Counted from the first letter of the stretch, positions 17,509-26,140 are shown. The stretch: 64,000 nucleotides of DNA from Leisingera sp. ANG1 (GCF_000203975.2 NZ_AFCF02000001.1:434001-498000), one strand, 5' to 3'. The notes: generated by a model not told the origin, from the sequence alone. Translations and numbers: made by a program.

Positions 17509-18375
17509 ATGCCGATCCTTCCGCCAATCCGCATGTGGCCAGCCGCCTTGATGACCGCCGCCGGCCGGTTCAACAGAAAAAACGGCTGGGTGATGAGCAG
17601 CCACATCGCGATGTCGATGATGCTGGCGCTGTTTCCTTTTGTGCTGTTCACCGTCGCGCTTGCGGGCACGGTTGCGGGCCTGCTGTCACAGGAGGTTGAG
17701 GTGGAGGCGATGACGGAACAGGTGTTCAGCGTTTGGCCTGATGCGGTGGCCCGGCCCATTTTGACTGAACTTAAGGCGGTACTGCGGACATCAAACACCC
17801 AATTGGTCACTCTGGGCGGATTGTTCGCGCTGTATTTTGCCTCAAACGGGGTTGATGCCGTTCGCACGGCCATGGTCCAAGCTTATCACGATAAGGATAC
17901 CCGGCCTTACTGGCGGTCGCGGGCACTGTGCATCGCACTGGTTATTCTTGGCGGGGCTGGCATTCTGGCGGTCACCGTATTCGAAGTCATCATGCCCCTG
18001 TATGTTCGCCACATTACCAAACTCCTGCCTTTTGCGACCGTGCCGCAAGGCTGGGAGCAGGGGTTAAGAGGGCTTCTGGCCCTGGCGCTACCAGCAGGCG
18101 CGGTGCTGGCATTTCATGTGCTGCTGCCGGGGCGGGTGCACCGAATCCGGCGAATCTTGCCGGGTGCGATCCTGACATTGCTGCTTTGGCTGATCTGCGG
18201 CAGCGGCTTTGCCATCTATGTTGGGTCTTTTGCCCAATACTCTGCCACCTACGCGGGCCTTGCAGGCGCCATGGCAGCGATGATCTTTCTGTATCTGAAC
18301 GCTGCCATTCTGATCCTAGGCGCGGAATTCAATGGCGCCCTGATTGACATGGCAAACAGCATGGGCCGGACATAG
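17509..18375 (+). CDS. YihY/virulence factor BrkB family membrane protein
   Basis: A 288-residue integral membrane protein with six predicted helices and the family's landmarks: HIAMSMMLALFPFVLF near the start, LFALYFASNGVDAVRTAMVQAYH in the middle and YAGLAGAMAAMIFLYLNAAILILGAEFNGAL at the end. It is widespread and has no settled function. It was once called tRNA-processing RNase BN, a name now known to be wrong. ATG 17509 has no strong ribosome site, so the start is uncertain by a few codons. It stands divergent from cls. Confidence 0.85.
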   Translation: MPILPPIRMWPAALMTAAGRFNRKNGWVMSSHIAMSMMLALFPFVLFTVALAGTVAGLLSQEVEVEAMTEQVFSVWPDAVARPILTELKAVLRTSNTQLVTLGGLFALYFASNGVDAVRTAMVQAYHDKDTRPYWRSRALCIALVILGGAGILAVTVFEVIMPLYVRHITKLLPFATVPQGWEQGLRGLLALALPAGAVLAFHVLLPGRVHRIRRILPGAILTLLLWLICGSGFAIYVGSFAQYSATYAGLAGAMAAMIFLYLNAAILILGAEFNGALIDMANSMGRT

Positions 18376-18504
18376 CGCCTGCGGCTTCGTTGCAACTGTT
18401 TCCATTTATTCAACAATAAGGCAGCTTCGCCACAATTGCGCCCCGATCTCAGCCCGATCGGCCTCTAGAACTGCAGAAAAGCAGCGGAACCAGAAGGGGC
18501 CATC

Positions 18505-18693
18505 ATGACAAAACTGCAAAACAAACTGCGCCGCATGCGTCTGTTTGAGCTGATGCGGCAGCGCGGGATAGGCAGCAATGCCGGCTGCAAGCTGCGGGTG
18601 TCCCGCCTGACTGATGAAGAAGGCGAAGAGGCCATTCTGCTGCGCACCTTGGCCGCGCGGTCGCTGACCACGCCTCATAATCGCCGGGTCTGA
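18505..18693 (+). CDS. Small basic hypothetical protein (62 aa)
   Basis: I do not recognise it. The 62 residues are rich in Arg and Leu, with no membrane segment, and read MTKLQNKLRRMRLFELMRQR at the start; the first half should be helical. AAGGGG stands 8 bases before the ATG, which favours it over a 90-residue minus-strand frame covering the same bases that lacks these features. It ends 6 bases before the convergent rlmE stop. It may be a real small gene. Confidence 0.45.
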   Translation: MTKLQNKLRRMRLFELMRQRGIGSNAGCKLRVSRLTDEEGEEAILLRTLAARSLTTPHNRRV

Positions 18694-18699
18694 CCCGGT

Positions 18700-19416
18700 T
18701 CAGCCGCGGAAACCCGTGGCCACCACAAATTTCTCAGAGCTGTCCGACCGCGAGGAGGGCGGCTTGATGTTCATCACTTTGGTGAATTTCTGTTTCAGAA
18801 GCTTTTGCAGTTCGCCCTCGGCGCCACCAGCCAGAACCTTGGCGACAAAGGTGCCGCCTTCCTCCAGCACGTCAAAGGCAAAATAGGCCGCGGTTTCACA
18901 GAGAGAAATGATCCGCAAATGGTCGGTCTGCTTGTGGCCGGAACTGGCAGCCGCCATGTCTGACATTACCACGTCGGCCTTTCCGCCCAGCCATTCCTTG
19001 ACCTGCTCGTCAGCTCCGTCATCCATGAAATCGAGCTGATGGAACTCAGCACCTGCCAGTGGCTCGACCTCTTGCAGGTCGATACCAATGATGCGGCCGA
19101 CGGCCTTGCCTTGTTTCTCACCCAGCGAATTGATCCGCTTCACTGCCACCTGTGCCCAGCCTCCCGGTGCGCAGCCCAGGTCGACAACCCGGGCGCCATT
19201 CACCAGGAAACGGTACTTGTCGTCCAGTTCCATGATCTTGTAGGCTGCACGCCCGCGGTAGCCTTCGGCCTGGGCGCGTTTCACATAGGGGTCGTTCAGC
19301 TGCCGCTGCAGCCAGCGGGTTGAGCTGAGCTTGCGCCCGCGCGCTGTCTTCACATTGACCTTCAGATCCCGCTGCCCGCGGCCGGAAGTGTTTTTACCAG
19401 TGGGGGTCTTTGCCAT
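18700..19416 (-). CDS. rlmE: 23S rRNA (uridine-2552-2'-O)-methyltransferase
   Basis: A 238-residue FtsJ/RlmE enzyme that 2'-O-methylates U2552 of 23S rRNA late in 50S assembly. The SAM site [15 protein letters not shown] is at about 77-91 and the catalytic K-D-K residues fall at Lys60, Asp153 (MSDMAA) and Lys193 (FVAKVL). A basic Thr/Gly/Lys-rich N-terminal extension of about 30 residues is longer than in E. coli and may help RNA binding. I chose ATG 19416; a longer in-frame start would add a non-conserved segment. It is the last gene of the ppx / DUF2007-like / rlmE minus-strand group. Confidence 0.93.
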   Translation of the reverse strand: MAKTPTGKNTSGRGQRDLKVNVKTARGRKLSSTRWLQRQLNDPYVKRAQAEGYRGRAAYKIMELDDKYRFLVNGARVVDLGCAPGGWAQVAVKRINSLGEKQGKAVGRIIGIDLQEVEPLAGAEFHQLDFMDDGADEQVKEWLGGKADVVMSDMAAASSGHKQTDHLRIISLCETAAYFAFDVLEEGGTFVAKVLAGGAEGELQKLLKQKFTKVMNIKPPSSRSDSSEKFVVATGFRG

Positions 19417-19468
19417 GTGCGTTTTCTCCGACAGTGAGGGCTGCAGATAACCTCTTGGCCCGTCTGGA

Positions 19469-19849
19469 TCAAGGCGATGCTTTTTTCTTGGATAGCGCAA
19501 GTTCCTGCCATGGGGCGGATACACCGAATATCAGGTATCCTAGAAGGTTTGCAGCCTTGCCCCAAAAACTAATCTTCACGACCGGCTCGGGCGGGTCTTC
19601 GTCTATGGTGTCTTCGGTGGCCAATGACGTCAGATGACCACACTGAATTGCGTGAAGATACTCCGAAGCCTCCGCTGCATTTTCAGACGGAACCCTGATA
19701 GGAACCCCGCCAAACGCCAGGCTGTGATGCGGTAGCAGAGTAATTGTGTTGAGCCCTGGGCAAAATACCCGGAAACCCGCAGCCTCCAGTGCAGAAACCG
19801 CCACTGAGACGGTGCTTAGCCGGTAAGCTATGGCGATGGTCGAATACAT
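19469..19849 (-). CDS. DUF2007-like protein with C-terminal membrane segment
   Basis: A 126-residue protein. Residues 5-68 look like the DUF2007 putative signal-transducing domain ([13 protein letters not shown], then [19 protein letters not shown], which resembles the usual V-x-V-x3-D-x2-A-x4-L ending). A likely membrane helix follows at about 98-112 ([16 protein letters not shown]), then a short basic tail. Function unknown. It lies 30 bases after ppx and 53 bases before rlmE, on the same strand. Confidence 0.6.
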   Translation of the reverse strand: MYSTIAIAYRLSTVSVAVSALEAAGFRVFCPGLNTITLLPHHSLAFGGVPIRVPSENAAEASEYLHAIQCGHLTSLATEDTIDEDPPEPVVKISFWGKAANLLGYLIFGVSAPWQELALSKKKASP

Positions 19850-19879
19850 GTAAGACGCCCTGAAACTTCTGTTGAGCGG

Positions 19880-20992
19880 TTAGTAAGGGCCGTCCTCCAG
19901 AACACCATCTGCGCTCATCTGCGCATAAAGCAGGCCTTCGCGCAGGCCGCGGTCGGCGACGGACAGCCGGTCGGTTGGCCAGCAACGCAGCAACGCCTGA
20001 AGGATTGCCGAGCCGGACATAATCAGGGCTTGCCGGTCCTCGCCGATGCGGGGGTCGCGGCGGCGGCCTTGAGGGCCGAGCTCCAAATACCCCCGGATCA
20101 CCTTGTCAATCTGATCGCTGGTCATCCGCAGCCCGTCCACCTTTGTCCGGTCATAGCGTTTGAGACCCAGATGCGAGGCTGCAACCGTAGTTACCGTGCC
20201 GGAGGTGCCGACGATCTGGAAGCCGGCGCGTGCCTGCTCATCTTTGTAGGGGGCGAAATCGGCGAGGTTTTCTTCAAAGAACCAGCTCATGAGGGCAAAC
20301 CGCGCAGCATCGTCCTCCACATCGTTGAACTGGTCGCGCAGCGTGGCGACACCCAGCGGGACTGAAATCCAGTCCACCACTTTGGCGGCGGGGAAGGGGC
20401 CCTCAGCCGGGCGGAACCCGTTGTGCAGCCGCATGATGGCTGCCGGGCGGTCGCGCCGCGGCACTGAGGAGACGTCGATCCAAACCAGCTCGGTCGAGCC
20501 GCCGCCGATATCAACAACCAAGAGTTGTTCGGTCTTGGTGGAGACCAGCGGCGCGCAGGAGATAACGGCCAGACGCGCTTCTTCCTCCGGCTGAATGATT
20601 TCCAGCGTCAGGCCGGTTTCCCGCTTTACCTGGCGGATGAAATCGCGTGCGTTCTTGGCCCGGCGGCAGGCTTCGGTCGCCACCAGCCGCATCCGTTTGA
20701 CCTTGTTGCGTTTAAGTTTCTGCTGGCAGATCCGCAGCGCCTGGATGGTACGCGCCATCGAGGACCGCGACAGCCGTCCGGTCCGCTCCAGCCCGGCGCC
20801 GAGCTGCACCGACTTGGAGAAACTGTCAACCACATGGATACCGCTGCCCTTGGGCTGGGCGATCAGCATGCGGCAGCTATTTGTACCCAGATCCAGCGCT
20901 GCGTAGAGCGCATCAGGATCGGGACGGGCCGGTGCAGGGGTCTCAACCGCTTTGGGAAACGCGCCCGCACCTTTCGAGCGCCTGGGCGCCAT
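19880..20992 (-). CDS. ppx: Exopolyphosphatase / guanosine pentaphosphate phosphatase family protein
   Basis: A 370-residue Ppx/GppA protein of the actin-like ATPase fold. The phosphate-binding motifs YAALDLGTNSCRMLIAQP (about 30-47) and LLVVDIGGGSTELVW (about 155-169) are intact. It removes terminal phosphates from polyphosphate and may hydrolyse pppGpp; sequence alone does not separate these. It lacks the C-terminal HD domain of the long E. coli enzymes, as in many alphaproteobacteria. It heads a minus-strand group ending with rlmE, a pairing common in alphaproteobacteria. Confidence 0.88.
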   Translation of the reverse strand: MAPRRSKGAGAFPKAVETPAPARPDPDALYAALDLGTNSCRMLIAQPKGSGIHVVDSFSKSVQLGAGLERTGRLSRSSMARTIQALRICQQKLKRNKVKRMRLVATEACRRAKNARDFIRQVKRETGLTLEIIQPEEEARLAVISCAPLVSTKTEQLLVVDIGGGSTELVWIDVSSVPRRDRPAAIMRLHNGFRPAEGPFPAAKVVDWISVPLGVATLRDQFNDVEDDAARFALMSWFFEENLADFAPYKDEQARAGFQIVGTSGTVTTVAASHLGLKRYDRTKVDGLRMTSDQIDKVIRGYLELGPQGRRRDPRIGEDRQALIMSGSAILQALLRCWPTDRLSVADRGLREGLLYAQMSADGVLEDGPY

Positions 20993-21277
20993 GATTCACG
21001 CCCTCCGATTATCGTGTTAAGAATGACAATAGGTGCGCAAATGCGGCGGCGCAAGCGCCGTGCGGCCAGAAGTGAAGCAATTTCCGCCGCTTCCCGGAAA
21101 TCTCATAATCCACATGAATATTTTGGCGGTTCCAGGCTGTGGCATTCACAGGTGCACAAAGCTAGTGTCGCGGCAGCAAAACGTCGCTCAATCCCATCGT
21201 GTTGTCGAAAATCGACCAACCTGCGGCGCGCCACCGCACTAGATAGTGGTCTATCCAGGCTAGGAGGAAAGCAAGGC

Positions 21278-21574
21278 ATGCCCGACGTTACGATCGTATA
21301 CTGGCGCGATATCCCCGCGCAGGTCATCGTTGGCAAAGGCCGCCGCGGCGCCAAGCGTCAGCTCGAAGAACGGTTCGAGCAGGCAATTGACCGCGCAGCC
21401 ATGAAGGTGAACGCGAAAGACGCGGACGCTTATCTGGCTGAATGGCGCAAGGCTGCTCCTTTCTCTGCTGAGGGCGAGGCCGCTGAGGTTGCCGAAGCCG
21501 AGGCCAAGCGCTTGGAGACTGAGTATGATCAGGACCGCTTGAAGGCGCTGATCGCGAATGACGGATGGGCATGA
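21278..21574 (+). CDS. Small 'virulence factor' domain protein in a one-carbon operon
   Basis: A 98-residue protein matching the Virulence_fact domain: MPDVTIVYWRDIPAQVIVGKGRRGAKRQL, then a helical, Ala/Glu-rich second half. Despite its family name, in Roseobacter-group genomes it accompanies methyl-THF metabolism genes, as it does here. AGGAGGAAA lies just before ATG 21278. It ends 26 bases before the MTHFR-like gene, so all three belong to one operon. Its biochemical part is unknown; a link to methyl transfer or methionine synthesis is inferred from position. Confidence 0.8.
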   Translation: MPDVTIVYWRDIPAQVIVGKGRRGAKRQLEERFEQAIDRAAMKVNAKDADAYLAEWRKAAPFSAEGEAAEVAEAEAKRLETEYDQDRLKALIANDGWA

Positions 21575-21600
21575 CCCGCAGACCACTTTGGGAGGCCGTG

Positions 21601-22527
21601 ATGGCTTTGCTGAACTTTAAAAAACGCGACTCTGGCGCAGGCCAATCCGCTACCCCTGAGATGGAGGCCTTCCTGAAAGGGTATTCCATCGAGGTGATGC
21701 CCCGTACCGCTGCCAAGGTGGAAGACTTCCGCGACCTGCTGCCCGCCGGCACCCGTGTCTACATCGCGCACATCGAAGGCACCCCGATCGAGGATATGGT
21801 CGAGACCGCCAAGCGCATTGCTGGCGAAGGCTACGATGTGATGCCGCACTTCCCGGCGCGGATCATCAAGGACAAAGCAACCCTGGGTGACTGGATCAAC
21901 CGCTATCAGGGTGAAGCCGGCGTCAAGCAAGGCCTGATCCTGGCAGGCGGCGTTGCCAAGCCGCACGGCGAATTCGACAGCTCGATGCAGCTTTTGGAAA
22001 CCGGCCTGTTTGACCAGGCGGGTTTCACCAACCTGCACGTTGCTGGCCACCCGGAACCCAACCTGGATATCGACCCCAACGGCGGCCGCGCCAACACCTA
22101 CGCGGCGCTGGACTGGAAACAGGAATTCTCCAAGCGCACCGATGCACAGATGGCGCTGGCGACCCAGTTCTGCTTCGAGGCGCAGCCGGTGATCGACTGG
22201 GTGAACGAGCTGAACGAGCGCGGCATGAACCTGCCGGTCCACATCGGTATCGCTGGTCCGGCCAAGCTGCAGACCATGATCAAATTCGCCATCGCCTGCG
22301 GTGTCGGTCCGTCGCTGAAAGTTCTGCAGAAGCGTGCCAAGGACGTTTCCAAGCTGCTGCTGCCGCACGAGCCGGGTGAGGTTCTGGCGGATCTGGCGGC
22401 GCACAAGGCGGCCAACCCCGACTTTGCAATCGAGAAGGTTCACTTCTTCCCGCTGGGCGGCATCAAGACCAATGCCACCTGGGCCATCAACAACGGCGGC
22501 GATTCCGCCAAGCCGGTTAACTCCTAA
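21601..22527 (+). CDS. Methylenetetrahydrofolate reductase-like protein
   Basis: A 308-residue TIM-barrel protein of the MTHFR (MetF) family, which reduces methylene-THF to methyl-THF using FAD. Segments such as IAHIEGTPIEDMVETAKRIAGEGYDVMPHFPAR, LILAGG and HVAGHPEPNLD match MTHFR strands and the folate/flavin loops. The second half (LPVHIGIAGPAKLQTMIKFAIACGVG) continues the barrel. ATG 21601 follows GGGAGG. It is followed 9 bases later by a methyl-THF:corrinoid methyltransferase, so the pair would make and spend methyl-THF. Whether it acts in the reducing or oxidising direction cannot be told. Confidence 0.85.
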   Translation: MALLNFKKRDSGAGQSATPEMEAFLKGYSIEVMPRTAAKVEDFRDLLPAGTRVYIAHIEGTPIEDMVETAKRIAGEGYDVMPHFPARIIKDKATLGDWINRYQGEAGVKQGLILAGGVAKPHGEFDSSMQLLETGLFDQAGFTNLHVAGHPEPNLDIDPNGGRANTYAALDWKQEFSKRTDAQMALATQFCFEAQPVIDWVNELNERGMNLPVHIGIAGPAKLQTMIKFAIACGVGPSLKVLQKRAKDVSKLLLPHEPGEVLADLAAHKAANPDFAIEKVHFFPLGGIKTNATWAINNGGDSAKPVNS

Positions 22528-22536
22528 GGATCCACA

Positions 22537-23598
22537 ATGACCCGTACAGTCGTAGAATCAAAAACAAAAACCGCGGTCCTGGGCTTTGATGAGCCGTTCT
22601 GTGTGATTGGTGAGCGCATCAACCCGACCGGCCGCAAGAAACTGGCGGCCGAGCTGGAAGCCGGCGATTTCTCCACCGTTGAAAAAGACGCCGTGGCTCA
22701 GGTTCTGGCCGGTGCCACCGTTCTCGATATCAACGCGGGCGTGGTTTACAACTCCAACCCGAACCCGAACGAGACCGAGCCGCCGCTGATGCGGAAGATC
22801 GTTGAACTGGTTCAAGGGCTGGTCGACGTGCCGCTGTGTATCGACTCCTCGGTTCCCGGCGCGCTCGAGGCCGGTCTGGAAATCTGCGAAGGCCGTCCGC
22901 TGCTGAACTCGGTCACAGGCGAAGAAGAGCGTCTGGAGCAGATCCTGCCGCTGGTCAAGAAGTACAACGTGCCGGTTGTGGCGATCTCCAACGACGACAC
23001 CGGCATCTCGGAAGATCCCGATGTGCGTTTTGCTGTCGCTAAGAAAATCGTCGAGCGTGCTGCTGATTTCGGCATCCCGGCGCATGACATCGTGGTTGAC
23101 CCGCTGGTGATGCCGGTTGGCGCCATGGCGACTGCAGGTCTGCAGGTGTTTGCCCTGGTCCGCCGTCTGCGCGAAGAACTGGGTGTGAACACCACTTGCG
23201 GTGCGTCCAACATCTCCTTCGGCCTGCCGAACCGTCACGGGATCAACAACGCTTTCCTGCCGATGGCAATGGGTGCCGGCATGACCTCTGCGATCATGAA
23301 CCCGGTGGCGCTGCCAGTGACACAGAAGGCTATTGCCGAGAAGAAAGCCGCTGTCGAAGCTGCTGGCATCATCCTGCCGGAAGCCATGGACGACGAGGCG
23401 TTTGTCACCATGTTCGGCCTGGGTTCCACCAAGCCGCGCGCCGGTAAGGAAATGGAGGCCATCCGCGCTGCCAACTTCCTGACCAACAACGACCCGCATG
23501 GCGGTGAGTGGATCAAATTCAACAAGGCGCCTGCTGCTGAGGGCGAAGAAGGCCGTGGCCGTGGCGGCCGCGCCGGCGGACGCCGCCGCCGCGCCTGA
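22537..23598 (+). CDS. Methyltetrahydrofolate:corrinoid methyltransferase (DHPS-like) with RGG tail
   Basis: A 353-residue pterin-binding TIM barrel like the methyl-THF domain of MetH or AcsE/MtvB. It shows FCVIGERINPTGRKKL, ATVLDINAGV, PLCIDSSVPGALEAGL, and SNDDTGI; these line the pterin pocket. It hands the methyl of methyl-THF to a B12 protein. Several Roseobacter-group bacteria have a split methionine synthase, and this could be its folate module; a one-carbon oxidation role is an alternative. The C-terminal 20 or so residues (GEEGRGRGGRAGGRRRRA) are an Arg/Gly tail not expected in the family. It is the last gene of the operon and precedes a strong terminator. Confidence 0.87.
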   Translation: MTRTVVESKTKTAVLGFDEPFCVIGERINPTGRKKLAAELEAGDFSTVEKDAVAQVLAGATVLDINAGVVYNSNPNPNETEPPLMRKIVELVQGLVDVPLCIDSSVPGALEAGLEICEGRPLLNSVTGEEERLEQILPLVKKYNVPVVAISNDDTGISEDPDVRFAVAKKIVERAADFGIPAHDIVVDPLVMPVGAMATAGLQVFALVRRLREELGVNTTCGASNISFGLPNRHGINNAFLPMAMGAGMTSAIMNPVALPVTQKAIAEKKAAVEAAGIILPEAMDDEAFVTMFGLGSTKPRAGKEMEAIRAANFLTNNDPHGGEWIKFNKAPAAEGEEGRGRGGRAGGRRRRA

Positions 23599-23622
23599 TC
23601 CGAACTGGCAATTAAGCACGAA

Positions 23623-23650
23623 GGCCGGGCAGAAATGCCCGGTCTTTTTT
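23623..23650 (+). terminator. Intrinsic terminator of the one-carbon operon
   Basis: CCGGGC (23625-23630), a 6-base loop and GCCCGG (23637-23642), with flanking G-U and G-C pairs, then six T. Confidence 0.88.
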
Positions 23651-23780
23651 GTTTTCGCGGTTGTAAGGCGAATGAAGCTGCACAAGCGGCTTGATGGTGC
23701 TTGGGTTTGCCGGAAACAGGAGGGTTAGACGCATCATACCGCATGTTCTCGGTCTGATTTGGAAGCGGTCTGAAGGGAAA

Positions 23781-23870
23781 TGGCGGAGAGACAGGGATTC
23801 GAACCCTGGGTGGGCTTGCACCCACAACGGTTTTCGAGACCGCCCCGTTCGACCACTCCGGCACCTCTCC
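23781..23870 (-). tRNA. tRNA-Ser (anticodon CGA)
   Basis: The reverse complement folds into a 90-base class II tRNA. Acceptor GGAGAGG pairs with TCTCTCC plus discriminator G and an encoded CCA. The anticodon loop CTCGAAA carries CGA, a long variable arm GTGGGTGCAAGCCCAC follows, and the T loop is GGTTCGAATCC. It decodes UCG. Confidence 0.95.
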
Positions 23871-23993
23871 GCGGGGGTCTGGTGGGGCAGCGTTTAAGGT
23901 TGATTCCGGACCGGCGCAAGGGGCGATTTGCGCCTTTGGCAAAAAAAGCCCGATTTCCGTTGCCAGCCAAAGGTTTTTGCTTAGATTTGCACT

Positions 23994-24845
23994 ATGCAGA
24001 TGATCCTTCCGCTCCCCGCTTTCCTGATGCGTTTTCTGGCCGCGATGTGGCTTGGCTGCTGGGTTGTCACCCAGCCCGCCGCTGCTGCGGACCGTGCCCG
24101 GGTGGAGGCGTTTCTGGAGGTCACCGGCTTTGACGTGGCGCTTGACAGCATCGCGCTGTCTGCCTCCAGCGCTCCGGACATGCTAGGCGTTGATGCCGGC
24201 GCCTTCGGCAGCCAGTGGACCGAAATGTCGGAAGAAGTCTTTGATACCGCAGAGATGCGCGGCTTGGCCTTGGATATCTTGGAAAACACTCTGGACGATG
24301 AGGCTCTGGATCACGCCTCCGAGTTTTATGCCAGTGATCTGGGGAAACGGCTGGTGCGGGCGGAGAATTCCTCGCATCTGATCGAGGATGACGAGGTGAA
24401 GCAATTGGCTGGCAACCGCATCATCTCTGATTTGGTCAAGGCAGGCAGCAAGCGGGTGGCGATGTACCAGCGTATGGGCAGTGCAATTGACGCTGCTGGC
24501 AATGGTGTAAAGGCGCTGCAGCAGATCCAGTTCCGCTTCCTGATGGCAGCGTCCGCGGCTGGCGTGATCGACCTGGATCTCGACGCCGACGAACTGCGCG
24601 CGCTGATGAAAGAGCAGGAGGGCGACTTGCGCCTCAGCCTGCAGGCCTCCAGCCTGGCGGCCTCTGCCTATACCTATCAGGAGTTCTCGGATGCAGAAGT
24701 GCAGGCCTATGTCGAGGCGCTGGAGGAGGAGCCAATGCAGCGGGTCTATGAACTGCTGAATGCGGTCCAGTACGAGATCACTGCCAACCGGTTCGAGGAA
24801 CTTGCCCACCGCATGGCGGAGCTGACACCGGGACAGGACATCTGA
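23994..24845 (+). CDS. DUF2059 domain protein, exported
   Basis: A 283-residue protein with an N-terminal signal or anchor segment (residues 8-31, ending PAAAADRA) and a helical body. DUF2059-like features are seen in RGLALDILENTLDDEALDHASEFYASDLGKRLVRAE, the stretch where these proteins have the E-x-FYxSxxG pattern. It is probably periplasmic. Function unknown. It lies between tRNA-Ser (opposite strand) and rplU, with its own upstream region. Confidence 0.75.
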   Translation: MQMILPLPAFLMRFLAAMWLGCWVVTQPAAAADRARVEAFLEVTGFDVALDSIALSASSAPDMLGVDAGAFGSQWTEMSEEVFDTAEMRGLALDILENTLDDEALDHASEFYASDLGKRLVRAENSSHLIEDDEVKQLAGNRIISDLVKAGSKRVAMYQRMGSAIDAAGNGVKALQQIQFRFLMAASAAGVIDLDLDADELRALMKEQEGDLRLSLQASSLAASAYTYQEFSDAEVQAYVEALEEEPMQRVYELLNAVQYEITANRFEELAHRMAELTPGQDI

Positions 24846-24881
24846 TTTCCGCAGAGCGCCTGAAAAGCCTGTGGAAAACGG

Positions 24882-24910
24882 TTGACATACATGCCGATCC
24901 GAACCATAAG
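24882..24910 (+). promoter_or_regulatory. Likely housekeeping promoter for rplU-rpmA
   Basis: A perfect -35 TTGACA (24882-24887), a 17-base spacer and CATAAG (24905-24910) as -10. Transcription would give a G/C-rich leader of about 130 bases before the L21 start. Confidence 0.6.
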
Positions 24911-25046
24911 CCCGCATCCCGGCCCGGAATCCGTGCGCCGGGGTTTATTTGTCATACGCCCATTCAAGGGCGCGCTGTTCGAGGCGGCATATGCCGAAAC
25001 GCCCGTAAGGGGGCCGTAGGACGCGGTTAGAAAAGGAAAGACGCAC

Positions 25047-25610
25047 ATGTTTGCGGTCCTCAAGACTGGCGGCAAGCAGTACAAGGTTCAGGCGGGCGAC
25101 GTGCTCCGCGTTGAGAAACTTGCTGCAGATGCCGGCGACACCATCCAATTCGACGAAGTTCTGATGCTGGGCGGCGACGCTCCGGTTGTCGGTGCTCCGC
25201 TGGTTGACGGCGCAGCCGTCAAAGCTGAAGTGATCGAGCAGATCAAAGGCGAAAAGCTGATCCACTTCGTCAAGCGCCGCCGGAAGCACTCCTCCAAGCG
25301 TACCAAAGGCCACCGTCAGAAGCTGACCCTGGTCCGGGTCACCGAGATCCTGGCATCGGGCGCAACCAAAGCCGCACCGAAAGCTGCTGCCAAAGCCAAA
25401 GCTGCTCCGGCTGCTGAAGCTGCCGCAGGTTCGGACGACCTGACCGCCCTGACCGGTGTTGGTCCCGCAGCTGCCAAGAAACTGGCAGAAGCAGGCCTGA
25501 CCACTTTCGCTCAGATCGCAGCCTTGTCCGAAGACGACATTGCTGGTATCGAGGCGATCAAAGTGAAGCCCGAGTGGGTTGAGCAGGCCAAAGAACTGGC
25601 TAAAGGCTAA
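25047..25610 (+). CDS. rplU: 50S ribosomal protein L21 with helix-hairpin-helix extension
   Basis: Residues 1-103 are standard L21 ([18 protein letters not shown], then the basic [23 protein letters not shown]), which binds 23S rRNA in the large subunit. At 187 residues it is nearly twice the usual length. After an Ala/Lys/Pro linker (about 105-128) comes a helix-hairpin-helix-like domain ([39 protein letters not shown], then a final helix) similar to those used for nucleic-acid contact. Such tails occur on L21 of some alphaproteobacteria. The gene is 11 bases before rpmA, forming the usual operon. Confidence 0.97.
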   Translation: MFAVLKTGGKQYKVQAGDVLRVEKLAADAGDTIQFDEVLMLGGDAPVVGAPLVDGAAVKAEVIEQIKGEKLIHFVKRRRKHSSKRTKGHRQKLTLVRVTEILASGATKAAPKAAAKAKAAPAAEAAAGSDDLTALTGVGPAAAKKLAEAGLTTFAQIAALSEDDIAGIEAIKVKPEWVEQAKELAKG

Positions 25611-25621
25611 GGAGAGAGAGA

Positions 25622-25891
25622 ATGGCACATAAAAAAGCTGGCGGTTCCTCCCGTAACGGCCGCGACTCTGCTGGTCGCCGCCTTGGCGTGAAACTGTACG
25701 GTGGCCAGGCTGCCATCGCAGGCAACATCATCGTGCGTCAGCGCGGCACCAAATTCTGGGCCGGCGAAGGCGTGGGCATGGGCAAAGACCACACTCTCTT
25801 TGCAACTGCTGACGGTGCTGTGAGCTTCCGCAAGGGCCTGAAAGGCCGCACCTTTGTATCGGTTCTCCCAGTGGCGGAGGCCGCTGAGTAA
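25622..25891 (+). CDS. rpmA: 50S ribosomal protein L27
   Basis: An 89-residue L27, whose N-terminal tail reaches toward the peptidyl-transferase centre. It starts [25 protein letters not shown], the standard sequence without a cleaved leader, and contains [29 protein letters not shown] purine-rich GGAGAGAGA site precedes the ATG. It is coupled closely to rplU and followed by a terminator. Confidence 0.98.
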   Translation: MAHKKAGGSSRNGRDSAGRRLGVKLYGGQAAIAGNIIVRQRGTKFWAGEGVGMGKDHTLFATADGAVSFRKGLKGRTFVSVLPVAEAAE

Positions 25892-25918
25892 GCCGACCCG
25901 AAGGGTAAAGAAATCTTT

Positions 25919-25957
25919 AGGGGGATCGGCTACACAGCCGGTCCCCTTTGCTGTTTT
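25919..25957 (+). terminator. Intrinsic terminator after rplU-rpmA
   Basis: An 11 to 13 bp stem from 25919-25931 to 25936-25948 (AGGGGGATCGGCT pairs with AGCCGGTCCCCTT, including G-U pairs) with loop ACAC, followed by TTT and, after GCTG, TTTTT. Confidence 0.8.
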
Positions 25958-26043
25958 TGTCTGTGAGAATGTGATGAGTTTGCCCGGAAATACCGACGTT
26001 CGGACACGAGCAAGGATTGCTCACAACCGGCCAACGGGAAATT

Positions 26044-26072
26044 TTGCACAATTTGAACGCGGTATCTATTGC
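26044..26072 (+). promoter_or_regulatory. Candidate promoter of the GNAT gene
   Basis: TTGCAC (26044-26049), a 17-base spacer and TATTGC (26067-26072), about 70 bases upstream of the GNAT start. The match is moderate. Confidence 0.35.
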
Positions 26073-26140
26073 CGTGGCAGCTGTGCAGGCACATTTCAAA
26101 CTTGCAGCTGCAAGAACAAGGGCTGAGGAGGAGCAGTTCC

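Noticed and set aside
20993-21277. A SAM-II or SAH riboswitch upstream of the one-carbon operon
   Set aside because: The region has small fold-backs (for example ATTTCCG/CGGAAAT at 21080-21101) but none of the conserved loop sequences.
23780-24133. A 117-codon plus-strand frame over tRNA-Ser
   Set aside because: It is the complement of tRNA-Ser run into the DUF2059 gene in another frame. No coding character.
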